This document shows positions 7,958 through 16,138 of a DNA stretch of 64,000 bases, in pieces. Both the position numbers and the translations under genes were made by a program. The stretch lies in NCBI GenBank assembly GCA_030690945.1, contig JAUYFM010000033.1, positions 114,709 to 178,708 on the forward strand. The letters are read 5' to 3'. Under the pieces are notes generated by a model, which saw only the letters and a list, made by a program, of their open reading frames with translations, ran no database searches and was not told the DNA's origin. Each line of letters starts with the position of its first letter. Positions within the stretch are counted from its first letter, which is position 1. The stretch is from Smithellaceae bacterium. Its GTDB lineage: Bacteria; Desulfobacterota; Syntrophia; Syntrophales; Smithellaceae.

Positions 7958-9268
7958 CTAATGGATATCCTTCGACTCTGCGTGATTGTCCGGGTAGCGG
8001 AAGATATTGCCTTCGTAATTGCGCATCAGCAAATCGCCTTTATCCCAGCCTGTGGCGTATTCGGGAAGCAACGGAATTTTTCCGCCGCCACCGGGGGCGT
8101 CAACGACATAGGTTGGTACGGCGTAACCGGTTGTATGGCCGCGCAAACCCTGGATGATCTCCAGTCCCTTGCTGATTGGCGTGCGGAAATGGGAGGAGCC
8201 GGGAATCGGATCGCATTGATACAGGTAGTAGGGGCGGACGCGAATCTGCAAAAGGCCATGCACCAGCCTGGACATCGTGGAGACCGAGTCATTAATTCCG
8301 GATAACAAAACGGTCTGGCTGCCTAGAGGAATGCCGGCGTCGGCCAGACGGATGCAGGCGGCGCTCATTTCGGGGGTCAGTTCGTCGGGATGCGTGATGT
8401 GGATGCTCATCCAAAGGGGATGGTATTTTTTCAGCATGGAAACCAGAGCCGGCGTAATCCGTTGAGGCAGTACCACCGGTGCTTTGGTGCCGATACGGAT
8501 CAGTTCAACGTGCGGAATATCTTTGAGTCGCGAAAGGAGCCACTCGAGCTTTTCGTCGGACAGCGTCAGAGGATCGCCGCCGGAGAGGAGAACGTCGCGG
8601 ATATTCGGATTAGATTCGATGTAGGCCAGCGCCTTTTCCCATTTGGCGGTGTCAATAAAACATTGATGCTGCCGTCCGAAGATGCGGGAACGGGTGCAGT
8701 AGCGGCAATAGGTCGCGCAGATGTCGGTAACCAGAAACAAGACGCGGTCAGGATAGCGATGCACGATGCCGGGAACCGGGGAATCGGCGTCTTCGCAAAG
8801 AGGGTCTTCTTCTTCGCCCTTTGTATGCAGACATTCATCGACCACCGGAACGACTGAGCGGCGCAGCGGAGACGACGGGTCCTCGGTGGAAATCAGACTG
8901 GCGTAGTAAGGGGTAATGGCGACAGGTAAGTCTCCCGACGGGTGCATCATGGCCTGACGTTCGTTGTCGGAAAGATGAATGATGGTATCGAGTACCTGGA
9001 CGTCGCGAATGGCGTTTTGAAATTGCCAGCGCCAGTCAAACCATTCGATGCGGCTGATGTCAGGATAATGTTTTTTACGGAAGGCTCGGGAGCGGGGTGA
9101 ATCTTTAAAAGGAAAATAAAGTCGCTCTGGCTTTGATTTTGCCAGGGAAGGTTGTGAATTGTTAGTGGGCGACGAAAAGAAATCCGTCACTTCATTTTGT
9201 GCCACTACAAGACCGGTCATCGTACCCGGAGGCTCTGTATCCTCACTAAACAGCGTCTCGTTTTCCAT
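7958..9268 (-). CDS. kamA: KamA-family radical SAM enzyme, lysine 2,3-aminomutase type
   Basis: A 436-residue radical SAM, PLP-dependent aminomutase. The cluster motif CxxxCxxC is C184/C188/C191. The PLP lysine is K397 in DAPGGGGK. Two aspartates that in clostridial lysine 2,3-aminomutase contact the lysine side-chain amine (its D293 and D330) are matched by D353 and D390 at identical spacing (44 and 7 residues before the PLP lysine). This favours L-lysine to L-beta-lysine over the glutamate-specific relatives. The N-terminus is about 60 residues longer than the clostridial enzyme. It heads a four-gene operon with two ATP-grasp ligases and a GNAT, behind a sigma-70-like promoter at 9339-9366. 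Confidence 0.9.
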   Translation of the reverse strand: MENETLFSEDTEPPGTMTGLVVAQNEVTDFFSSPTNNSQPSLAKSKPERLYFPFKDSPRSRAFRKKHYPDISRIEWFDWRWQFQNAIRDVQVLDTIIHLSDNERQAMMHPSGDLPVAITPYYASLISTEDPSSPLRRSVVPVVDECLHTKGEEEDPLCEDADSPVPGIVHRYPDRVLFLVTDICATYCRYCTRSRIFGRQHQCFIDTAKWEKALAYIESNPNIRDVLLSGGDPLTLSDEKLEWLLSRLKDIPHVELIRIGTKAPVVLPQRITPALVSMLKKYHPLWMSIHITHPDELTPEMSAACIRLADAGIPLGSQTVLLSGINDSVSTMSRLVHGLLQIRVRPYYLYQCDPIPGSSHFRTPISKGLEIIQGLRGHTTGYAVPTYVVDAPGGGGKIPLLPEYATGWDKGDLLMRNYEGNIFRYPDNHAESKDIH

Positions 9269-9338
9269 TCATTCTCCTTCCGGAAGCATCCTTCCTCTTA
9301 AAAAAGCACCCATCAAAAAACAACTTTATTAATTTTTG

Positions 9339-9366
9339 AATTTACGCAAGCAGAAAAATTTGTCAA
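9339..9366 (-). promoter_or_regulatory. Sigma-70-like promoter for the kamA operon
   Basis: On the minus strand, a consensus -35 TTGACA (complement of 9361-9366) is followed after 16 bp by TAAATT (complement of 9339-9344), 4 of 6 matches to the -10 consensus. It lies about 70 bp before the kamA start in an AT-rich stretch. Confidence 0.5.
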
Positions 9367-9731
9367 CAATTATTTTGCATTTTAGCTTCAAAAATGAAAA
9401 TAATTTTAAAAAAGTTGGGACGAATTTTTCAAAATATTTTTGCGTGCGTGGCGATGTTCAACACGTCCGACAGATCAAGCCCGTCATGGCGACTACGAGA
9501 TATACGAAAAGAGCATTTTCGCAGCATTCAGCTCTTCATGAAATATCGGGAAAAAACTGGAATGACGATACAATTTGGGTTGCCGAAGAAATCGGGATAA
9601 GGTAGAAAGAAGCCATAGGCCTTGGTATCCGTTATAAGGAAATGTATATGGGATAAAGATTTCACGCCGCCATGTCGCACATCGCGCGATAAGAAGAGAA
9701 GGGGCGCAACGAACGTGGAGGGAGATAAAAT
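9367..9731. other. Gene-free stretch between kamA and mutM
   Basis: No convincing gene. The left third is very AT-rich and looks like promoter DNA for the leftward kamA operon. A short open frame at 9336-9605 has no recognisable composition or ribosome-binding site. The right end holds the strong mutM Shine-Dalgarno (GGAGGGAG around 9718-9725). Confidence 0.5.
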
Positions 9732-10505
9732 ATGCCTGAGCTTCCGGAAGTTGAGACGCTATGCCGCCAACTGCATGCCAGAGTAGCGGGGGAAAAAATT
9801 TTAGCGACGGTCGTTTATGATGACAAACTCGCCGGTCTCGGAAGCGTCAGAGATTGCATGATCAAGGCAGTCCGGCGCTCCGGGAAAACGATTGCGCTAA
9901 TGCTCAACGACGGCAGAAGCATCACGATTCATTTGCGCATGACCGGGCGATTGCTCTGGCAGCAAGACAGGAAACGAGAAGCGCATACCCGATGGCGGAT
10001 GACGCTTGCCGATGGAAACGTCGACCTGGTTGATCCGCGGCGCTTCGCAACGGTTAAGGTTGAGACGACGGGGCAGGAAAAAGATTTTAAGGATTTAATG
10101 ACTGGCTTTAATGAGAAGACATTTCTGGAGAAACAGTCTGCGCGAAAAGTCAGCGTTAAAATTTTGCTCATGGATCCGAAGGCGATAGCGGGTATCGGTA
10201 ACATCTATGCTTGTGAGATTTTGCATCGCGCAGGCATTTCTCCTTTTCGGCAAGCGGCGACGCTCGGCGAAAGGGAATGGAGGACGGTGTTTCGTCAGGC
10301 CAGATGTATCTTGAAAAAGGGCATTGAAAAACGGGGAACATCCATCTCCGATTGGCGCGATCTTTACGGGTGCCAGGGCGAGAATCAAAACGAACTTAAA
10401 GCTTACAGACAAGAAGGAAAGACTTGCTGCGTATGCGGAGGGGTCATTGCCCGGGTTAAGCAGGGTGGACGCAGTACATTTTACTGTCCGCAGTGTCAAA
10501 AGTAG
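9732..10505 (+). CDS. mutM: Formamidopyrimidine-DNA glycosylase
   Basis: A 257-residue Fpg/MutM enzyme that removes 8-oxoguanine and ring-opened purines and nicks the abasic site. The N-terminal proline nucleophile and glutamate are in MPELPEVETL; the helix-two-turn-helix part includes KAIAGIGNIYACEILHRAGI; and a C-terminal zinc finger with C-V-C-G … Y-C-P-Q-C closes the protein. Length and architecture are standard. The start is fixed by PELPE and a strong upstream Shine-Dalgarno. It stands alone on the plus strand. Confidence 0.96.
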   Translation: MPELPEVETLCRQLHARVAGEKILATVVYDDKLAGLGSVRDCMIKAVRRSGKTIALMLNDGRSITIHLRMTGRLLWQQDRKREAHTRWRMTLADGNVDLVDPRRFATVKVETTGQEKDFKDLMTGFNEKTFLEKQSARKVSVKILLMDPKAIAGIGNIYACEILHRAGISPFRQAATLGEREWRTVFRQARCILKKGIEKRGTSISDWRDLYGCQGENQNELKAYRQEGKTCCVCGGVIARVKQGGRSTFYCPQCQK

Positions 10506-10719
10506 AGAAGCGTAAGGCGTCAGGTGTGAGGCGAGGAGCAAGAGCGTTATTTCCCGCACTTGCTTTACAGTGGCTTCATGCATATCATGCCTGGTAGGTA
10601 TAATAGGTTAATAGTAAGGGAGCTTCCTTTTTCAACCCGGTTTACACCTGTTATGGTAAGGATACGTCAAGAAAATATCGTGAACACATGAAAATAAACA
10701 GAAAACATGGAGCAAGCAG

Positions 10720-12906
10720 ATGAATCCGGCAACAATAATTGAAAAAGCGATGAAAGAAGGAAGAGCCGCATTGACGGAAGCGGAGGCAAAACAAGTTCTC
10801 AAAAACCATAACATCCCGGTGGTAACAGAGATAATAATTAATAATATTGATGACATAGAATCGTCGGCACGTGAAATGGGTTACCCGGTGGTTTTAAAAG
10901 GGTTAGGAAGTAAGCTGACGCATAAAACAGAAAAAGGTTTGGTCAAGCTCAATATCAAAACTCCGGAAGATCTTCAGGCAGCGGCTGTATATATAAAGGA
11001 TGCGGCAGGGACAGATTTGGAAGGATTTTTGCTTCAACCCATGTTGGAAGGCAAAAGGGAATTTGTTGCCGGTCTCTTTTTCGATGCGCAGTTCGGTCCG
11101 GCGATTATGTTTGGGTTGGGGGGCATATTTACGGAGGTCATTGGCGATGTCGTTTTCCGTCTTGCTCCTCTCGATGAAAGAGAAGCCAGATCAATGATTC
11201 AGGAATTGCACGCTCAAAAGCTGCTGGGTAACTTCCGCGGTGAAAAAGCGACGGACATGGATGCTCTGGTAAAAGTACTGGTTGGCCTGTCTGAAATAGC
11301 CATGACCATACCGGAAATCAAGGAAATTGATATTAATCCATTATTGGTGTCCGCGGATGGGAAGGTAACGGCAGTGGACGCCTTAATTGTTTTGGGAGAG
11401 AGAGCCCTTCATAAAGTAACTCATCTGCCCGTAGATCCACAGGCGATTTACAATCTGTTCTATCCTAAATCTATCGCATTCATCGGAGCTTCCGCGGAAA
11501 TAAGTAAATGGGGACAGTTCATGTACTCCGGCGTCATCGCCGGAAATTATCAGGGTAACACCTATCTGGTCAATTCCAAAGGTGGAGAAATCATCGGCAG
11601 ACATGTCTATAAGTCGGTCACAGAAATCCCTGATCCTGTTGATTTGGCTGTTATCACTATTCCTGCAAACAGAGTCATGCAGATTATTGGGGAATTGAAG
11701 CAAAAGGCGATTAAATATGTATTACTTATTTCCTCCGGTTTCGGTGAGACGGGACCTGAAGGCAAGGCACTTGAGCAAGAGATGATTAAGAGGGCGAGCG
11801 AAGCCGGTATTTTGATTTTGGGGCCCAATACCATGGGAATATGCAACCCGCATATATCTCTTTATTGTACAGGGACGCATGTCCAACCAAAGGCCGGTGA
11901 TACAACTTTGGTTGCTCAATCCGGTAATTTGGGAACGCAATTACTGGCGTTTGCGGAAAAGGAAGGTATCGGGATTCGCGCATTCAGCGGTTCGGGTAAC
12001 GAAGCAATGATCACCATTGAGGACTATATGGAATGCTTTGAAGTGGACGACATGACCAAGACGGTTGTTATGTATATCGAAAGCATCAAAAATGGCCGGA
12101 GGTTTTTTGAAGCGGCGAAAAGGGTTGGCCGGAAAAAGCCGGTTATTGCTTTAAAGGGAGGACGCACGCAGGCCGGAGCTTCTGCCGCGGCAAGTCATAC
12201 CGGAGCGATGGCTTCCAATATCAAAATTTTTGAGGCAGCCTGCAAACAAGCGGGCGTTGTTCAGGCCCAACAGTCGATGGATTTGCTGGATCTATCCGCA
12301 GCCTTTTCGTCTCTGCCCTTGCCTACGGGAAATAGAATAGCCATTCTGACTTTGGGAGGGGGGTGGGGGGTTGTCGCTTCTGATTTATGCACGGAAAACA
12401 ATCTTGTGGTTCAGCCGTTATCAGAAAGGATCATCGAAAAATTTAATCTTCTGCTTCCGCCGTTCTGGAGTCATGCGAATCCTGTGGATTTAGTGGCTGA
12501 AATGAGGACGGACGTCCATATGGAAATCGTTGATGAGTTGCTGAAATGGGAAGAATGTGATGCGATTATTCATATGGGGATTATCGGACGAAAGACAACT
12601 ATCAAATCGGTGCTGGAATCAACCATCGCAATCGATAAATCTTATGACAAGAAATTCATGGAAGATAGTTTAGAGATATTGCAAGTATATGAAAAGCAGT
12701 TAGTTGAGAAAACAGTAACCGTAATGGGAAAATATCATAAGCCTATCATCGGCGTATATTTGCTGACAGATGAAACAACTCGCACCGTCATAGAAATAGC
12801 GGGTCAAGAATATAAGGGGATTGTTTTTCCCAGCCCGGAAAGAGCAGTCAGGGCCCTGGCCAAGATGTATCAATATTCTCAATGGTTAAAAGGGGCGAAA
12901 GAGTAG
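10720..12906 (+). CDS. ADP-forming acyl-CoA synthetase, beta-alpha fusion
   Basis: A 728-residue single-chain acetate/acyl-CoA ligase (ADP-forming), which interconverts acyl-CoA + ADP + Pi and acid + ATP + CoA. Residues 1-225 are an ATP-grasp_5 (beta) domain (GYPVVLKGLGSKLTHKTE, then EIDINPLLV); from about 245 comes a CoA-binding Rossmann domain (SIAFIGASAE), and then the two succinyl-CoA-ligase-like domains with the phospho-histidine motif ASHTGAMAS. The beta-first order is the reverse of the common alpha-beta fusion. It probably conserves energy from acyl-CoA made by the fatty/hydroxy acid genes downstream; substrate range is unknown. Confidence 0.9.
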   Translation: MNPATIIEKAMKEGRAALTEAEAKQVLKNHNIPVVTEIIINNIDDIESSAREMGYPVVLKGLGSKLTHKTEKGLVKLNIKTPEDLQAAAVYIKDAAGTDLEGFLLQPMLEGKREFVAGLFFDAQFGPAIMFGLGGIFTEVIGDVVFRLAPLDEREARSMIQELHAQKLLGNFRGEKATDMDALVKVLVGLSEIAMTIPEIKEIDINPLLVSADGKVTAVDALIVLGERALHKVTHLPVDPQAIYNLFYPKSIAFIGASAEISKWGQFMYSGVIAGNYQGNTYLVNSKGGEIIGRHVYKSVTEIPDPVDLAVITIPANRVMQIIGELKQKAIKYVLLISSGFGETGPEGKALEQEMIKRASEAGILILGPNTMGICNPHISLYCTGTHVQPKAGDTTLVAQSGNLGTQLLAFAEKEGIGIRAFSGSGNEAMITIEDYMECFEVDDMTKTVVMYIESIKNGRRFFEAAKRVGRKKPVIALKGGRTQAGASAAASHTGAMASNIKIFEAACKQAGVVQAQQSMDLLDLSAAFSSLPLPTGNRIAILTLGGGWGVVASDLCTENNLVVQPLSERIIEKFNLLLPPFWSHANPVDLVAEMRTDVHMEIVDELLKWEECDAIIHMGIIGRKTTIKSVLESTIAIDKSYDKKFMEDSLEILQVYEKQLVEKTVTVMGKYHKPIIGVYLLTDETTRTVIEIAGQEYKGIVFPSPERAVRALAKMYQYSQWLKGAKE

Positions 12907-13000
12907 AAACATTTCTCGGCAGATTTCAAATAGGCTTTCACACGATAGGCACCGGTTTCCTCAATAAGGACGGATGAACGCTAACTTGCCAGTTATTCCA

Positions 13001-13030
13001 ACAGCAATGTTTCACGTGAAACATTGCTGT
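13001..13030. promoter_or_regulatory. parS: parS centromere site within a 30-bp perfect palindrome
   Basis: Bases 13008-13023 read TGTTTCACGTGAAACA, identical to the consensus ParB/Spo0J-binding parS site, and the symmetry extends to a perfect 30-bp palindrome (13001-13030). It is in the intergenic gap between convergent genes (acyl-CoA synthetase and htrA). parS sites load ParB for chromosome segregation and normally cluster around the origin. No parA or parB gene is in the window. Confidence 0.88.
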
Positions 13031-13151
13031 CCTTTCATGGTTGGGATGGGCAATAAAGCCAAAGCCACCTTCATTGTTTACGGTATGAATCTCTTTTCGT
13101 AGCTTCTCTCCATTTGGATCATCATAATATAAAGCAAGGTTTTTGATAAAA

Positions 13152-13177
13152 AAAGGCAGGCCGTTGGGCCTGCCTTT
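13152..13177 (-). terminator. Rho-independent terminator of htrA
   Basis: An 11-bp stem (AAAGGCAGGCC, loop GTTG, GGCCTGCCTTT) followed on the minus strand by a run of seven T. It lies 25 bp past the htrA stop codon in the sense of its transcription. Confidence 0.85.
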
Positions 13178-13201
13178 CAGTAATTCTTATTAGATTTCTC
13201 G

Positions 13202-14668
13202 TTACTCTGTTCGCAGCGCGACAAAGAAACTCGATCGACCGCGTTTGATTAACAATGTAACACTTTTCTTTGTGGCTGCCTTTGTGATCTCCCGGATATA
13301 ATCCTTCATCGAAGAAATTTTCACCTGATTGATCTGCACGATAATATCCTGTGGCTGGATACCAACTTCATCAGCAGGGCTTCCTTCCTGCACTTCTGTG
13401 ACAATAACACCATCGCGCGCGATGCCTAATTGTCTGGCTAACTCTGCCGTAATTTCTTGTGCGGCTACCCCAAAATGACCTTTTCCTGATTTTTCGGCTG
13501 CCATGGCCACATTATCTTTGCGCTCCGCTACAGTTACAAGGAAAGTCATTTCCTTGCCGTCGCGAATTGCCTTTAAATTCATTTTCTGATCAACCTGCAA
13601 TGTGGCGATCGTCACCAATAAATCATGGGTATCTTTAATGGATTTTCCGTTAATTTCTATAATAATATCACCAACTTTAATTCCTGCTTTATCCGCTGGA
13701 TCCCCTTTGAACACATCCGAAACCAGTGCGCCGCTTTTGTTTTTATGATTTAAATTTTTGGCGATGTCATCAGAAATGTCCTGAACGGAAATGCCCAGCC
13801 AGCCGCGTGTAACCTTGCCCTTTGTTTTCAGATCGGCCAGAATGACTTTGGCCATATTGACGGGAATCGCAAAGCCAATGCCCTGACCTTGAGCAACAAT
13901 TGCCGTATTAATGCCGATCACCTTTCCGTCCATATTAAATAATGGACCGCCGCTATTTCCGGGATTAATGGAGGCATCGGTTTGAATGAAATTATCGTAG
14001 GGTCCAGCTCCGATGACTCGGCCTTTTGCGCTGATAATACCTGCTGTTACCGTGGCCTCTAACCCAAAGGGGTTGCCGATTGCAATGACCCATTCTCCGA
14101 CTTTTACTTTTTCTGAATCTCCGATTTCCGCAACCGGAAGGCTGTTATCCGGCTTAATTTTGATTAACGCGATATCCGTATTGGCGTCTGTTCCGATCAC
14201 TTTGGCTTCGTATTCCTTGCCGTCGGAAATTTTTACAAGGATTTTATCCGCTTTTTCAACAACATGATTGTTGGTGAAAATATATCCGTCATTGCTGATG
14301 ATAAATCCTGAACCCAGACTGCGCTGCTTGAATTCTCTGCGGGGCATGTCGCCAAAAAAGCGATCAAAAAAATCGTCCCCAAACGGTGATCCACCAAAAG
14401 GCGCGCCAAATGCCCCTTTGCCCTTGTAGGTTTTGGACGTGCTGATATTGACGACTGTCGGTTTGACACGTTCAGCAAGAGCGGAAAAAGAAAGAGGTGT
14501 TTTGATGGCGGTATCCGTGAGGCCTGGAACAGCTTGGGCCGCTGGAATTTCCGGTGCTCCCGACGTGGTAAAGGATGATCGTAGAACCCCTACCAGGGAA
14601 ATAATAAAGAACGCGACCAGAAAGGCCATTAAAAACATAAAAAAAGTTTTTCGATTTGAATTTTTCAT
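13202..14668 (-). CDS. degP: HtrA/DegP-type periplasmic serine protease (Do family)
   Basis: Start chosen at the ATG at 14668 (MKNSNRKTFF), which has a GGGAGGA ribosome-binding site and gives a 488-residue protein beginning with a membrane anchor/signal segment (residues 8-30); a longer upstream frame lacks this. The trypsin-like triad is in NNHVVEKAD (His), DANTDIALIKI (Asp) and PGNSGGPLFN (Ser). Two PDZ domains follow (about 275-365 and 385-485). It degrades or refolds damaged envelope proteins. It is transcribed divergently from the Mla-type operon and ends at a clear terminator. Confidence 0.93.
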   Translation of the reverse strand: MKNSNRKTFFMFLMAFLVAFFIISLVGVLRSSFTTSGAPEIPAAQAVPGLTDTAIKTPLSFSALAERVKPTVVNISTSKTYKGKGAFGAPFGGSPFGDDFFDRFFGDMPRREFKQRSLGSGFIISNDGYIFTNNHVVEKADKILVKISDGKEYEAKVIGTDANTDIALIKIKPDNSLPVAEIGDSEKVKVGEWVIAIGNPFGLEATVTAGIISAKGRVIGAGPYDNFIQTDASINPGNSGGPLFNMDGKVIGINTAIVAQGQGIGFAIPVNMAKVILADLKTKGKVTRGWLGISVQDISDDIAKNLNHKNKSGALVSDVFKGDPADKAGIKVGDIIIEINGKSIKDTHDLLVTIATLQVDQKMNLKAIRDGKEMTFLVTVAERKDNVAMAAEKSGKGHFGVAAQEITAELARQLGIARDGVIVTEVQEGSPADEVGIQPQDIIVQINQVKISSMKDYIREITKAATKKSVTLLIKRGRSSFFVALRTE

Positions 14669-14748
14669 ATTTATCCTCCCATAATGAATGCATGCAGCGC
14701 TCGGTTTGCATCCCCGTATGAAATATTTTAATTGTTTTGAATATAATG

Positions 14749-14809
14749 ACAAGCGCTTATTTGTCAATTAAAACGTTTTAATCCCGCTCTCGCGGGACAA
14801 GCGCTTATT
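14749..14809. promoter_or_regulatory. Divergent control region between htrA and mla: direct repeats and a palindrome
   Basis: ACAAGCGCTTATT occurs twice, at 14749-14761 and 14797-14809 (48 bp apart). Between them is a perfect 16-bp palindrome, ATTAAAACGTTTTAAT, at 14767-14782. The arrangement sits between the divergent htrA and mlaE starts and looks like a regulator-binding array; no known factor is matched. Confidence 0.45.
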
Positions 14810-14847
14810 CGCTGGGATTTATTGTGAGGTTGTTGATTAATGGTGGT

Positions 14848-14876
14848 TTGAAGTCTTGACCATCCTGTGCTAGGAT
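14848..14876 (+). promoter_or_regulatory. Possible sigma-70-like promoter of the mla operon
   Basis: TTGAAG at 14848-14853, a 17-bp spacer, then TAGGAT at 14871-14876. Matches are partial; the position 25 bp before the mlaE start is reasonable. Confidence 0.3.
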
Positions 14877-14900
14877 AACTTTCAATGTGTGGAGCAAAAA

Positions 14901-15686
14901 ATGATGTCTTTTTGGGAAAACTTGGGGCGTCGAGTCATCCAGATGCTAACAGCATTTGCCGATACCATTGTATTTGCCGGCAAGGTTTTTATCCGCATTT
15001 TTCGACGTAAAACCTACAGCAGCGCCATGCGCGAAGTTTTGCTCAACCAGATATACTTTACCTCCGTACAAATTTTACCCGTTTTTCTTATGGTCTCCAT
15101 CCTCTTTGGTTCGCTGCTGATCGGTATTGTTTTTCAGTTGTTAAAAGAATTCGGGCTTACCGGATTCTTCGGCCATGTTCTAATGGGATTGATCGTTACG
15201 GAATTGTCGCCGCTTTTAACGGTATTGCTGATTACACTGCGATCCGCTGCCGCGATTAATACGGAAATGGCGGTCATGAAAGTAAACAGAGAGATAAAAA
15301 CTCTGGAAATGTTCCGCATTGACGTCATCGATTACCTGCTCGTCCCGCGAGTCATTAACGGGATCATATCCATCGTATTGCTGAGCAGTCTTTGCTCCAT
15401 TGTTTTACTGGTCAGCGGCACCCTTTTTTCCTGGTTGATTTTTGGGATGAGTATCGATGTTTATACAAATATTTTATTAAATGCGACCAATTTTTCTGAT
15501 ATACTGATTGCCCTGTTCAAGTGCGCCATTTATGGATTTTTCATCACGTTGATACCCATCCGTTTCGGTCTCAGGGCGTCACATGAACTTACCAGTATTC
15601 CCATTGTCGTATCTCAGGGCATGGTTAACGTTTTTGCGGCCATACTGATTATCGAGGTGCTGTCATTACTAACAAAATTACTCTAA
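14901..15686 (+). CDS. mlaE: MlaE-family ABC transporter permease
   Basis: A member of the MlaE/DUF140 permease family, which moves phospholipid between the inner membrane and the MlaD ring. ATG 14901 is preferred over the GTG at 14889 because GGAG at 14891-14894 is correctly spaced for it; the protein is then 261 residues. About five membrane segments are visible, with the family stretch FGHVLMGLIVTELSPLLTVL and the glutamate-containing AAINTEMAVMKVNREIKTLEM loop. The next gene begins inside its 3' end. This is the first gene of a four-gene operon. Confidence 0.9.
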   Translation: MMSFWENLGRRVIQMLTAFADTIVFAGKVFIRIFRRKTYSSAMREVLLNQIYFTSVQILPVFLMVSILFGSLLIGIVFQLLKEFGLTGFFGHVLMGLIVTELSPLLTVLLITLRSAAAINTEMAVMKVNREIKTLEMFRIDVIDYLLVPRVINGIISIVLLSSLCSIVLLVSGTLFSWLIFGMSIDVYTNILLNATNFSDILIALFKCAIYGFFITLIPIRFGLRASHELTSIPIVVSQGMVNVFAAILIIEVLSLLTKLL

Positions 15687-16138
15687 ATTTATTTGATAGC
15701 GAACAGGCGCTCAATCAGGCGCTGCATCAGTTTCTGCATGATTATCCTTTGCAGGTGGCGCCGGTTTCCGTGGATGTCCCCCTGATTTCCAATCAGGACG
15801 TTTACATGAACATAGCGCTGATTAAGGAATATCATGAAGATATGCCCAGGCGCCAGGCTCAACAACTGGCGGTTGAATATTTAGAGCGCGTTGATCTTGG
15901 ACACATAGCCTATAAGCGCAATCCGGCATTAAATCCCGAAGAGAGATTTTGTGGAATGCTGTTGAGAGCGGCAATGGTGAAAGATGCAATGATCCTGATT
16001 GATCAGCCCTTTAAAATTATCCCTCATCTGAAAGATATTCAATTTATCACGACCGCTTTGAAAAAAATTGACGATTTATACTTAAGCTGTCATATATATG
16101 ATTATAAATGGATGGAAGAAAAGTATGGTGAGTTATGA
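15665..16138 (+). CDS. Degenerate MlaF-like ABC ATPase lacking the P-loop
   Basis: This frame occupies the slot of the MlaF ATPase between mlaE and mlaD. It can be read from 15656 in frame without stop. I suggest an ATT start at 15665, which has GAGG 8 nt upstream (15654-15657) and gives 157 residues; the first standard start, TTG 15749, would cut into conserved-looking sequence. The order of ABC features survives in weakened form: a YMNIALIKEYH Q-loop-following helix, LNPEERFCGMLLRAAM where LSGG…RVAIARAL is expected, ILIDQPF in place of Walker B ILxDEPF (Glu to Gln), and a switch-like CHIYD. No Walker A exists anywhere. It ends in an ATGA overlap with mlaD. Its role, and whether another ATPase serves the transporter, are unknown. 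Confidence 0.65.
   Translation: MTNKITLNLFDSEQALNQALHQFLHDYPLQVAPVSVDVPLISNQDVYMNIALIKEYHEDMPRRQAQQLAVEYLERVDLGHIAYKRNPALNPEERFCGMLLRAAMVKDAMILIDQPFKIIPHLKDIQFITTALKKIDDLYLSCHIYDYKWMEEKYGEL

Noticed and set aside
7958..9268. Glutamate 2,3-aminomutase or EF-P lysine aminomutase (EpmB)
   Set aside because: The two substrate aspartates of lysine 2,3-aminomutase are present at the exact spacing, and the protein is too long for EpmB; no efp or epmA is near.
9336..9605. An 89-codon open frame between kamA and mutM
   Set aside because: No ribosome-binding site, promoter-like AT-rich DNA in its first half and no recognisable sequence.
13001..13030. Reading the palindrome as a rho-independent terminator of the acyl-CoA synthetase gene
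   Set aside because: It has no loop and no T-run, and its centre is the exact parS consensus.
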